From Flavobacterium sp. HSC-61S13 (GTDB lineage: Bacteria > Bacteroidota > Bacteroidia > Flavobacteriales > Flavobacteriaceae), in the NCBI RefSeq assembly GCF_024171535.1, contig NZ_JALJZV010000002.1, positions 1 through 64,000 on the forward strand: a stretch of DNA of 64,000 nucleotides, read 5' to 3'. Position 1 is the stretch's first letter; each line of letters begins with the position of its first letter. Under the pieces are notes generated by a model. The model did not search any database. It was not told where the DNA came from and was given only the letters and a program-made list of their open reading frames with translations. The position numbers and the translations under genes were made by a program. Positions 57,010 to 64,000 of the stretch are shown here, in pieces.

Positions 57010-57279
57010 TTACCAACTTGCCTTTTTTACTCCAGGTATCAATCCATTATTTGCCATTTCACGAAAAGTGACACGGGAAAGTCCGAATTGACGCATATAC
57101 CCTCTAGGTCTTCCTGTTAATTTACATCTGTTGTGTAAACGAACTGGAGAAGCATTTTTAGGCAATTTTTGTAACCCTTCATAGTCACCAGCGTCTAAAA
57201 GAGCTTGTCTTTTAGTTGCATATTTATCTACTAATGCTTGTCTTTTAACCTCACGGGCCTTCATTGATTCTTTAGCCAT
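57010..57279 (-). CDS. rpsN: 30S ribosomal protein S14 (uS14), zinc-free type
   Basis: The 89-residue protein starts [20 protein letters not shown] and contains [43 protein letters not shown]. Only one Cys is present, so the CxxC..CxxC zinc site of the short type is absent; this is the longer C-minus form. It is 3 bp after rplE. Confidence 0.96.
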   Translation of the reverse strand: MAKESMKAREVKRQALVDKYATKRQALLDAGDYEGLQKLPKNASPVRLHNRCKLTGRPRGYMRQFGLSRVTFREMANNGLIPGVKKASW

Positions 57280-57282
57280 AAC

Positions 57283-57834
57283 TTAATTCTTTTTAAAAGG
57301 TAGTCCTAATTCAGCTAGTAATGATTTGGCTTCTTTATCTGTTTCAGCAGAAGTTACAAAAGTGATATCAAAACCAGCGATTTTGTTTACTTTATCGATG
57401 TTGATTTCTGGGAAAATGATTTGCTCAGTAACCCCCAAGTTGTAGTTTCCTCTTCCGTCAAATCCATCAGATTTGATTCCAGCGAAATCTCTAACACGTG
57501 GTAATGCAGAAGTAACCAAACGGTCTAAAAACTCATACATTCTTTCTCCTCGCAAAGTTACTTTTGCTCCAATTGGCATACCCTTTCTCAATTTAAACGC
57601 CGCAACGTCTTTCTTAGAGATTGTAGCTACTGCTTTTTGGCCCGTAATCTTTGTTAATTCTTCTACTGCATAATCAACTAATTTCTTATCTGATACAGCA
57701 GCACCAACGCCACGGCTTACAACAATCTTTTCAAGTTTTGGAACTTGCATAACATTTTTGTATCCGAATTCTTCTGTAAGCGCAGAGATTACTCTGTTCT
57801 TATATTCGTCTTTAAGTCTTGGTAAATAAGCCAT
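57283..57834 (-). CDS. rplE: 50S ribosomal protein L5 (uL5)
   Basis: The 183-residue protein has [23 protein letters not shown] near the start and [35 protein letters not shown] near the end. It binds 5S rRNA and tRNA in the central protuberance. It starts 2 bp after rplX. Confidence 0.97.
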   Translation of the reverse strand: MAYLPRLKDEYKNRVISALTEEFGYKNVMQVPKLEKIVVSRGVGAAVSDKKLVDYAVEELTKITGQKAVATISKKDVAAFKLRKGMPIGAKVTLRGERMYEFLDRLVTSALPRVRDFAGIKSDGFDGRGNYNLGVTEQIIFPEINIDKVNKIAGFDITFVTSAETDKEAKSLLAELGLPFKKN

Positions 57835-57836
57835 AA

Positions 57837-58151
57837 CTATAATACTTGATTTGATTTTTTAGAAACTCTTACTTTCTTGTCTCCTTCAACTTTATAAGTA
57901 ACTTTCGTTACTTCTTTAGTTTTTGTATCAACTAAAGCGATGTTTGAGATATGAATAGCAGCTTCTCTTTTCACAATTCCACCTTGAGGGTTAGAAGCAC
58001 TAGGCTTCACGTGTTTTGAAATAATATTCACCCCTTCAACAATAGCTTTGTTTTTTTCACGTAATACACGTAGAACAGTACCTTCAGAACCTTTATGGTC
58101 TCCAGCAATTACTCTAACGGTATCTCCTGTTTTTATCTTTAGCTTTATCAT
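57837..58151 (-). CDS. rplX: 50S ribosomal protein L24 (uL24)
   Basis: The 104-residue protein has a KOW motif near the N-terminus ([40 protein letters not shown]). It is an assembly-initiator protein of the 50S. It starts 12 bp after the rplN stop. Confidence 0.97.
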   Translation of the reverse strand: MIKLKIKTGDTVRVIAGDHKGSEGTVLRVLREKNKAIVEGVNIISKHVKPSASNPQGGIVKREAAIHISNIALVDTKTKEVTKVTYKVEGDKKVRVSKKSNQVL

Positions 58152-58163
58152 CTTTCGAACGAA

Positions 58164-58532
58164 TTATAACACCTCAGGTGCTAATGATACAATTTTCATG
58201 AATTGTCTTTCACGAAGTTCTCTTGCTACAGGACCAAAAACACGAGTACCCTTCATCTCACCAGACGCGTTTAACAACACACAAGCGTTGTCATCAAATC
58301 TGATATAAGATCCATCGGCTCTTCTCACTTCTTTTTTGGTGCGTACAACCACTGCAGTAGAAACTGACCCTTTTTTAACGCTAGCGTTAGGGGTAGCTTC
58401 TTTAATTGAAACTACAATTTTATCACCTACAGAGGCATAACGACGTTTCGTTCCTCCAAGTACACGGATAGTCAAAACTTCTTTTGCTCCCGTGTTATCT
58501 GCTACTTTAAGTCTTGATTCTTGTTGTACCAT
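58164..58532 (-). CDS. rplN: 50S ribosomal protein L14 (uL14)
   Basis: The 122-residue protein starts [27 protein letters not shown] and has [52 protein letters not shown], both standard. It lies at the 30S interface. It starts 2 bp after rpsQ. Confidence 0.97.
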   Translation of the reverse strand: MVQQESRLKVADNTGAKEVLTIRVLGGTKRRYASVGDKIVVSIKEATPNASVKKGSVSTAVVVRTKKEVRRADGSYIRFDDNACVLLNASGEMKGTRVFGPVARELRERQFMKIVSLAPEVL

Positions 58533-58534
58533 AA

Positions 58535-58792
58535 TTATTTCGCTCTTTCAATGATTTCAACTAATCTCCAACATTTTGATTTACTTAAAGGTCTAGTTTC
58601 CATGATCTTTACTGTATCTCCAATGTTACAATCGTTTGTTTCGTCGTGCGCAACGTATTTCTTTGTTTTTAACACGAACTTACCATATAACGGGTGTTTT
58701 ACTCTCTTTGTCTCCGCAACTACAATAGATTTCTCCATTTTGTTACTCGTAACAACACCTATTCTCTCTTTTCTTAAATTTCTTTTTTCCAT
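58535..58792 (-). CDS. rpsQ: 30S ribosomal protein S17 (uS17)
   Basis: The 85-residue OB-fold protein reads [44 protein letters not shown], with [17 protein letters not shown] at the end. It is a primary 16S rRNA-binding protein. It is 17 bp after rpmC. Confidence 0.97.
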   Translation of the reverse strand: MEKRNLRKERIGVVTSNKMEKSIVVAETKRVKHPLYGKFVLKTKKYVAHDETNDCNIGDTVKIMETRPLSKSKCWRLVEIIERAK

Positions 58793-58809
58793 CTTTCAGC
58801 AGAATACAA

Positions 58810-59001
58810 TTATTGTAACTCTCTTTTGCTTAGCTCAGTTGATACTCTAGCAATAGATCTTCTTAAAGATCTGATTTGTAAAGGATTCTCTATAGGAGAA
58901 ATCGCATGAGCTGATTTTAGGTCGGTATATGTTTTCTTTAACTGACTAAGTCCATCTTGTAACTCAGCTGCAGATAGATTCACTATTTCTGATTGTTTCA
59001 T
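58810..59001 (-). CDS. rpmC: 50S ribosomal protein L29 (uL29)
   Basis: The 63-residue two-helix protein reads MKQSEIVNLSAAELQDGLSQLKKTYTDLKSAHAISPIENPLQIRSLRRSIARVSTELSKRE. It sits near the peptide exit tunnel where trigger factor docks. It is 12 bp after rplP. Confidence 0.96.
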   Translation of the reverse strand: MKQSEIVNLSAAELQDGLSQLKKTYTDLKSAHAISPIENPLQIRSLRRSIARVSTELSKRELQ

Positions 59002-59013
59002 AATAAATTTAGA

Positions 59014-59433
59014 TTATGCTTCGAAATCTCTAGCAACGATAAACTTAGTTTTTACAGGAAGCTTCTGAGCTGCCAAGCGTAAAGCTTCTTTGGCAACAGA
59101 AAGAGGTACTCCTCCTACTTCAAACATGATTCTTCCTGGTTTCACTACAGCAACCCAATATTCTACTGCACCTTTACCTTTACCCATACGCACTTCGAGA
59201 GGCTTCTTTGTTATAGGTTTGTCTGGAAATATTTTGATCCATAATTGCCCTTCACGTTTCATAAAACGAGTAGCCGCGATACGCGCCGCCTCGATTTGTC
59301 GAGAAGTTATAAATGATGAGTCTAAAGATTTAATTCCAAACATTCCATTTGAAAGTTCATGTCCTCTTTGAGAAATGCCTTTCATTTTACCTTTCTGTAC
59401 CTTACGGTATTTTGTTCTTTTAGGCTGTAACAT
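59014..59433 (-). CDS. rplP: 50S ribosomal protein L16 (uL16)
   Basis: The 139-residue protein starts [24 protein letters not shown] and has [40 protein letters not shown], with the conserved Arg residues that contact A-site tRNA. It is 17 bp after rpsC. Confidence 0.97.
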   Translation of the reverse strand: MLQPKRTKYRKVQKGKMKGISQRGHELSNGMFGIKSLDSSFITSRQIEAARIAATRFMKREGQLWIKIFPDKPITKKPLEVRMGKGKGAVEYWVAVVKPGRIMFEVGGVPLSVAKEALRLAAQKLPVKTKFIVARDFEA

Positions 59434-59450
59434 TTTTCTTTAGTTTAAAA

Positions 59451-60176
59451 TTACTTTCTTTTGCGTTGGTGGTTCGGTTTAGCCGGTTTTCCTGATCCTG
59501 TTGATTTAGACTGTTTTTTGTCCATTCCAACTAACGGAGAAAGATCTCTTTTACCGTAAACTTCACCTTTCATGATCCACACTTTGATTCCCATTCTACC
59601 ATAAGTAGTATGAGCTTCTGCAAGTGCATAATCAATATCAGCTCTGAAAGTTGATAGAGGAATTCTACCTTCTTTGAACATTTCTGAACGTGCCATTTCA
59701 GCTCCGTTCAAACGACCTGAAATCAAAACTTTGATTCCCTCAGCATTCATTCTAATCGCAGCAGCAATAGCCATTCTAATGGCACGACGATAAGAAATCC
59801 TGTTTTCGATTTGACGAGCGATACTAGTTGCAACTAAGTACGCGTCAAGCTCTGGTCTTTTAATTTCAAAGATGTTGATTTGAACCTCTTTGTCAGTAAT
59901 TTTCTTAAGTTCTTCTTTCAACTTGTCTACCTCTTGTCCACCTTTTCCGATAATGATACCAGGTCTAGCAGTAGTGATAGTAACGGTTACAAGTTTCAAA
60001 GTTCTCTCGATGATTACTTTAGATACACTAGCTTTCGATAAACGAGCATGGATATACTTTCTGATCTTGTGATCTTCGGCTAATTTATCACCGTAGTCAT
60101 TTCCACCATACCAGTTTGAGTCCCATCCCCTGATAATACCAAGGCGATTCCCGATTGGGTTAGTTTTTTGTCCCAT
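59451..60176 (-). CDS. rpsC: 30S ribosomal protein S3 (uS3)
   Basis: The 241-residue protein has an N-terminal KH domain ([26 protein letters not shown]) and a C-terminal S3 domain ([58 protein letters not shown]). A basic tail ([12 protein letters not shown]) ends it. It lines the mRNA entry path. It is 8 bp after rplV. Confidence 0.97.
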   Translation of the reverse strand: MGQKTNPIGNRLGIIRGWDSNWYGGNDYGDKLAEDHKIRKYIHARLSKASVSKVIIERTLKLVTVTITTARPGIIIGKGGQEVDKLKEELKKITDKEVQINIFEIKRPELDAYLVATSIARQIENRISYRRAIRMAIAAAIRMNAEGIKVLISGRLNGAEMARSEMFKEGRIPLSTFRADIDYALAEAHTTYGRMGIKVWIMKGEVYGKRDLSPLVGMDKKQSKSTGSGKPAKPNHQRKRK

Positions 60177-60184
60177 ACTGTTTA

Positions 60185-60595
60185 TTAATTGCTTTGTGTG
60201 TTATTACTAGCTCCTAATACCACGGTTACGTGATTTGAGCGTTTTCTTATTCTGTGCGCACGACCTTGTGGAGCTGGACGAAGTCTTTTCAACATCATAC
60301 CACCATCTACTCTTATTTCTTGCACAACCAAACCTGCCTCTTCTAAATTAGCTTCGCTGTTTTTAGCTTGCCAGTTTGCGATTGCTGATAAAAGTAGTTT
60401 CTCCAATTTACGTGAAGCCTCTTTTGAACTAAATCTTAATATATTAAGAGCTTTCTCTACCTTTTGTCCTCTAACTAGATCTGCAACTAAACGCATCTTT
60501 CTAGGCGAAGTAGGGCAATTATTCAGCTTTGCAAAAGCAACATCTTTCTTAGCTTCTTTAATTTGCTCGGCTCTCTCTCTTTTACGAACTCCCAT
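60185..60595 (-). CDS. rplV: 50S ribosomal protein L22 (uL22)
   Basis: The 136-residue protein has [27 protein letters not shown] near residue 28 and [27 protein letters not shown] near the C-terminus, which includes the loop into the exit tunnel. It is 9 bp after rpsS. Confidence 0.97.
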   Translation of the reverse strand: MGVRKRERAEQIKEAKKDVAFAKLNNCPTSPRKMRLVADLVRGQKVEKALNILRFSSKEASRKLEKLLLSAIANWQAKNSEANLEEAGLVVQEIRVDGGMMLKRLRPAPQGRAHRIRKRSNHVTVVLGASNNTQSN

Positions 60596-60604
60596 AGCTT
60601 CTTA

Positions 60605-60883
60605 TTATTTTTTTCCTTTATTTTTCGCACCCGCATGACCTCTAAAAGATCTAGTTGGTGAAAATTCCCCTAATTTATGTCCTACCATGTTTTCTGTTAC
60701 GTAAACCGGTACAAATTGACGACCATTATGCACTGCGATAGTTTGTCCAACAAAATCCGGAGTAATCATCGAAGCTCTAGACCAAGTCTTAACAACCCCT
60801 TTATTACCCTTTTCAATATTATCTTGAACTTTTTTCTCTAACTTAAAGTGAACATAAGGTCCTTTTTTTAATGAACGTGCCAT
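60605..60883 (-). CDS. rpsS: 30S ribosomal protein S19 (uS19)
   Basis: The 92-residue protein starts [21 protein letters not shown] and has [55 protein letters not shown]. It is in the head of the 30S beside S13. It is 10 bp after rplB. Confidence 0.97.
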   Translation of the reverse strand: MARSLKKGPYVHFKLEKKVQDNIEKGNKGVVKTWSRASMITPDFVGQTIAVHNGRQFVPVYVTENMVGHKLGEFSPTRSFRGHAGAKNKGKK

Positions 60884-60893
60884 GTCTTATCTT

Positions 60894-61718
60894 TTATTTC
60901 TTTCTACGTTCTACGATATACTTATTACTCGACTTAACTTTAGAACGAGTTCTGTACCCCTTAGCTGGAATTCCATTTCTAGAACGTGGGTGACCTCCTG
61001 AAGAGCGTCCTTCACCACCACCCATTGGGTGATCAACTGGGTTCATCGCTACTGGTCTTGTTCTTGGTCTTCTACCCAACCATCTTGATCTACCGGCTTT
61101 ACCAGAAACGATCAATTGATGATCATGGTTAGATACTGCACCAACTGTAGCCATACATTCTAAAAGAATCAATCTAATTTCCCCTGAAGGCATTTTGATT
61201 GTAGCATATCTACCGTCTCTTGCAACTAACTGAGCAAAAGTTCCTGCAGAACGAGCAATTACTGCTCCTTGACCAGGACGTAACTCGATACAAGAAATAA
61301 CAGTTCCTAAAGGAATTTTACTTAAAGGCATTGCATTCCCCACTTCTGGAGCTGCATCTGGTCCAGACATCACTGACTGTCCCACTTTCATACCACTTTG
61401 GGCGATAACGTAAGATTTCGCACCATCAGCATACGCGATCAACGCGATAAATGCCGTACGGTTTGGATCATATTCAATTGATTTCACTGAAGCAGGAATT
61501 CCCACTTTAGTTCTTTTGAAATCAATGATACGGTATCTTTGTTTATGACCACCACCGATATATCGCATGGTCATTTTTCCTTGACTATTTCTACCTCCAG
61601 AGTTTTTTTTCGGTGCTAGCAAGCTACGCTCCGGCTTATCAGTTGTAATAGCGTCAAAACTATTCACAACTCTAAAACGCTGACCTGGGGTAATAGGTTT
61701 TAATTTTCTAACTGACAT
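60894..61718 (-). CDS. rplB: 50S ribosomal protein L2 (uL2)
   Basis: The 274-residue protein has [27 protein letters not shown] near residue 45 and the C-terminal [32 protein letters not shown], with the His needed for peptidyl transfer region structure. It is the largest 50S protein of the cluster. It is 6 bp after rplW. Confidence 0.97.
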   Translation of the reverse strand: MSVRKLKPITPGQRFRVVNSFDAITTDKPERSLLAPKKNSGGRNSQGKMTMRYIGGGHKQRYRIIDFKRTKVGIPASVKSIEYDPNRTAFIALIAYADGAKSYVIAQSGMKVGQSVMSGPDAAPEVGNAMPLSKIPLGTVISCIELRPGQGAVIARSAGTFAQLVARDGRYATIKMPSGEIRLILLECMATVGAVSNHDHQLIVSGKAGRSRWLGRRPRTRPVAMNPVDHPMGGGEGRSSGGHPRSRNGIPAKGYRTRSKVKSSNKYIVERRKK

Positions 61719-61724
61719 TATTTA

Positions 61725-62015
61725 TTAGATATTTGAATAAAAGTCTATTGTCTCTCCTTCTTTCACTTGCACTATTGCCTTCTTGTAGGCATTAGTTTTA
61801 CCGTTAATCATTCCACTTTTGGTGAATTTAACTGATCGGTCTGCTCTGTAGTTAAGGGTATTTACTCCAACAACACTCACACCATATGCAGCTTCCACTG
61901 CATTTTTGATCTGAATTTTGTTAGCTCTTTTGTCCACTACGAACCCAAAACGATTGAAAATTTCTCCTTGTTTTGTGATTTTTTCGGTAATGATAGGCTT
62001 AATTAAAATACTCAT
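61725..62015 (-). CDS. rplW: 50S ribosomal protein L23 (uL23)
   Basis: The 96-residue protein starts MSILIKPIITEKITKQGEIFNRFGFVVDKRANKIQIKNAVEAAYGVSVVGVNT. It is at the tunnel exit and binds trigger factor and SRP. It is 7 bp after rplD. Confidence 0.96.
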   Translation of the reverse strand: MSILIKPIITEKITKQGEIFNRFGFVVDKRANKIQIKNAVEAAYGVSVVGVNTLNYRADRSVKFTKSGMINGKTNAYKKAIVQVKEGETIDFYSNI

Positions 62016-62022
62016 CTTCCTA

Positions 62023-62652
62023 TTATTTACTTAAATTTTCAACAATTCCCTCTAAAGAACCTTCTGTTAGAACAAGACTTACCGTATTTAAAATAGCGTA
62101 AGTACTTAATTCTGAGTTCATTACAACAGAAGTCTTCTCTAAATTGCGTGAGGACAAATATACATTTTTATTTGAATCACCCAACACAAATAGAGATTTT
62201 TTATTTTCCAGTCCTAAAGCATTCAAAACATTGATGAAATTTTTAGTTTGTGGAGTTTCAAAGTTAAAATCTTCAACGATAATTAAATTTGATTCTTTTG
62301 CTTTAATCGAGAATGCCGATTTTCTAGCTAAACGTTTCAAGTTTTTATTAAGTTTAAAAGAATAACTTCTTGGTCTTGGTCCGAAGATGGTTCCCCCTCC
62401 TTTGAATAAAGGGTTTTTCATACTTCCCGCACGAGCGGTACCTGTACCTTTTTGTTTTTTAATCTTACGTGTACTTCCCGCAACTTCAGCTCTTTCTTTA
62501 GCTTTGTGTGTACCTTGTCTTTGATTTGCTAAATATTGTTTAACATCAAGATAAACTGCGTGTTTGTTCGGTTCGATTGCAAATACTGAATCCAAAAGTT
62601 CAACTTTTCTTCCAGTATCTTTTCCTGTGATATCTAAAACTTTTACTTCCAT
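62023..62652 (-). CDS. rplD: 50S ribosomal protein L4 (uL4)
   Basis: The 209-residue protein has RQGTHKAKERAEVAGSTRKIKKQKGTGTARAGSMKNPLFKGGGTIFGPRPRSYSFKLNKNLKRLARKSAFS, the extended loop that lines the exit tunnel. In E. coli it also represses the S10 operon. Its ATG overlaps the rplC stop by one base, so translation is coupled. Confidence 0.97.
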   Translation of the reverse strand: MEVKVLDITGKDTGRKVELLDSVFAIEPNKHAVYLDVKQYLANQRQGTHKAKERAEVAGSTRKIKKQKGTGTARAGSMKNPLFKGGGTIFGPRPRSYSFKLNKNLKRLARKSAFSIKAKESNLIIVEDFNFETPQTKNFINVLNALGLENKKSLFVLGDSNKNVYLSSRNLEKTSVVMNSELSTYAILNTVSLVLTEGSLEGIVENLSK

Positions 62653-63269
62653 TACTTCTGAATGATTACATAAGAGTTATTGTGCCCTGGAATTGCTCCT
62701 TTAACAACAAGTAGGTTCTTTTCAGCAACTACTTTTAAAACTCTAAGGTTTTGAATTGTTACATTTACTCCTCCCATTCTTCCTGCCATACGCATTCCTT
62801 TGAATACTCTAGAAGGATAAGAAGAAGCACCGATAGATCCTGGCGCTCTTAAACGATTATGCTGACCGTGTGTTGCTTGACCAACTCCACCGAAACCATG
62901 ACGTTTAACAACCCCTTGGAAACCTTTACCTTTAGAAACACCTTGAACATCTACAAAGTCACCTTCTTGAAAAAGATCTACTGTGATAACATCACCTAAT
63001 TTATACTCGCTTTCAAACTCCTTAATCTCAATGACTTTTCTTTTTGCAGACGTACCCGCTTTTTTAAAGTGACCTAACTCAGCTTTAATTGCGCTTTTGT
63101 CTTTTTTGTCATCGAAACCAAGTTGTAACGCTTCATACCCGTCAACCTCATTGGTTCTGACTTGGGTAACTACGCATGGACCTACTTCAACTACGGTACA
63201 AGGGATGTTTTTCCCGTTCTCGTCGAATATACTAGTCATGCCGATTTTTTTACCTATTAACCCAGACAT
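62652..63269 (-). CDS. rplC: 50S ribosomal protein L3 (uL3)
   Basis: The 205-residue protein starts [31 protein letters not shown] and has [50 protein letters not shown]. It is among the first proteins in 50S assembly. A terminator-like hairpin precedes it by 37 nt. Confidence 0.97.
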   Translation of the reverse strand: MSGLIGKKIGMTSIFDENGKNIPCTVVEVGPCVVTQVRTNEVDGYEALQLGFDDKKDKSAIKAELGHFKKAGTSAKRKVIEIKEFESEYKLGDVITVDLFQEGDFVDVQGVSKGKGFQGVVKRHGFGGVGQATHGQHNRLRAPGSIGASSYPSRVFKGMRMAGRMGGVNVTIQNLRVLKVVAEKNLLVVKGAIPGHNNSYVIIQK

Positions 63270-63306
63270 AAATATTAAATTAATTAATTATTGAATTCTA
63301 TTAAAA

Positions 63307-63342
63307 AATCAAGTACCGAAACCCAAGTCTCCGTACTTGATT
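63307..63342 (-). promoter_or_regulatory. Terminator-like hairpin between rpsJ and rplC
   Basis: On the transcribed strand the perfect 10-bp stem AATCAAGTAC / GTACTTGATT closes a 16-nt loop and runs into a T stretch, in the 96-bp gap between rpsJ and rplC. Other gaps in the cluster are 1-30 bp, apart from the rpsK-rpsD (86 bp) gap, which also has a hairpin, and the rpmJ region. It looks like an attenuator that sets the level of the genes after rpsJ. Confidence 0.6.
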
Positions 63343-63365
63343 GTATTATTAAAGGAAGAGTTTTA

Positions 63366-63671
63366 TCACACTTTGATTTCAACTTCTACTCCACTAGGTA
63401 ACTCCAATTTCATTAGAGCATCGATAGTTTTAGAAGAAGAAGAGTAAATGTCTAACAATCTCTTGTAAGAACTTACTTCAAATTGCTCTCTTGCTTTTTT
63501 GTTTACGTGCGGAGAACGCAAAACAGTGAAAATCTTTTTATGAGTTGGCAAAGGAATTGGTCCTGTTACCACTGCTCCTGTACTTTTTACAGTTTTTACG
63601 ATCTTTTCAGCTGATTTATCAACCAACATATGATCGTAAGATTTTAATTTTATTCTTATTTTCTGACTCAT
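63366..63671 (-). CDS. rpsJ: 30S ribosomal protein S10 (uS10)
   Basis: The 101-residue protein starts [25 protein letters not shown] and has [30 protein letters not shown]. It also acts as NusE in antitermination. It follows fusA by 11 bp. Confidence 0.97.
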   Translation of the reverse strand: MSQKIRIKLKSYDHMLVDKSAEKIVKTVKSTGAVVTGPIPLPTHKKIFTVLRSPHVNKKAREQFEVSSYKRLLDIYSSSSKTIDALMKLELPSGVEVEIKV

Positions 63672-63682
63672 TTTCTTTTAGA

Positions 63683-64000
63683 TTAAGCGTTTCCTTTAGC
63701 TTTTTTAATAACTTCTTCTGAAATATTAGAAGGTGTTTCAGCATAGTGAGAGAACTCCATCGTTGAAGTCGCTCTACCAGAAGATAACGTTCTAAGCGTA
63801 GTCACGTACCCAAACATCTCTGAAAGTGGCACACTAGCTTTAACAACCTTCGCTCCTGCTCTATCGTCCATGTTGTTGATCTGACCGCGACGACGGTTTA
63901 AATCCCCAACAATATCACCCATGTTTTCTTCCGGAGTTAATACCTCTAATTTCATGATCGGCTCAAGAATAACAGCCCCTGCAGCTTTTGCAGATTCTTT
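63683..64000 (-). CDS. fusA: Elongation factor G, C-terminal part (partial)
   Basis: The frame is open to the right edge of the window; only the last 105 residues are present. They read [20 protein letters not shown] at the start, then [59 protein letters not shown], matching domains IV-V of EF-G. It catalyses translocation. Internal Met 63955 is not a start. Confidence 0.96.
   Translation of the reverse strand, partial: KESAKAAGAVILEPIMKLEVLTPEENMGDIVGDLNRRRGQINNMDDRAGAKVVKASVPLSEMFGYVTTLRTLSSGRATSTMEFSHYAETPSNISEEVIKKAKGNA

Overview
The window is chromosomal DNA of a Bacteroidota bacterium, most probably a Flavobacteriaceae member of the Flavobacterium/Myroides type. Support: AT-rich spacers, promoter-like TAnnTTTG boxes, few Shine-Dalgarno sequences, a type IX secretion sorting tail, SprB repeats, a BrnQ/YpdA/HmuY gene set, and a single S10-spc-alpha ribosomal cluster followed by carA, eno and gltA. 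The genus cannot be fixed from this sequence alone. No tRNA, rRNA, CRISPR array, insertion sequence or prophage block was recognised.

Left part (1-14.6 kb): the 5' part of a repeat-rich secreted protein on the minus strand, two overlapping membrane-bound AraC-type regulators, and a 7TM-DISM/LuxR membrane regulator. The last is divergent from an operon of three secreted tail-collar-domain paralogues and a 2087-residue surface protein (NHL-like, parallel beta-helix-like, eleven SprB repeats, T9SS tail). A small signal-peptide/one-TM protein follows.

Middle (14.8-21.2 kb): the most unusual locus. It holds an AraC-family regulator, a secreted pilin-like protein, an intergenic terminator, a PapD-like chaperone, a two-domain adhesin-like protein sharing the pilin fold pattern, and a large outer-membrane beta-barrel protein. 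The layout resembles the alternate chaperone-usher (CS1/CFA-I type) fimbriae of enterobacteria, although the sequences look Bacteroidota-specific.

21.2-46.7 kb: ordinary accessory and housekeeping genes. These include a CI-like repressor split by an in-frame TGA, a secreted lipase and secreted class II cyclic-nucleotide phosphodiesterase, BrnQ, YpdA, a Fur-family regulator, an aromatic amino-acid permease, four 74-bp tandem repeats, a luciferase-like oxidoreductase, a TPR protein with an AlkC/AlkD-like HEAT protein, ChaA, a degenerate S41 peptidase, a PH-domain protein, a haem-uptake pair (HmuR/HmuY-like), two adjacent pentein-fold hydrolases and citrate synthase.

46.7-64 kb: eno and carA, then one long minus-strand ribosomal operon running fusA (partial)-rpsJ-rplCDWB-rpsS-rplV-rpsC-rplP-rpmC-rpsQ-rplNXE-rpsN-rpsH-rplFR-rpsE-rpmD-rplO-secY-infA-rpmJ-rpsMK-rpsD-rpoA-rplQ. 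Two terminator-like hairpins lie inside it, before rplC and before rpsD, and are candidates for ribosomal-protein autoregulation.
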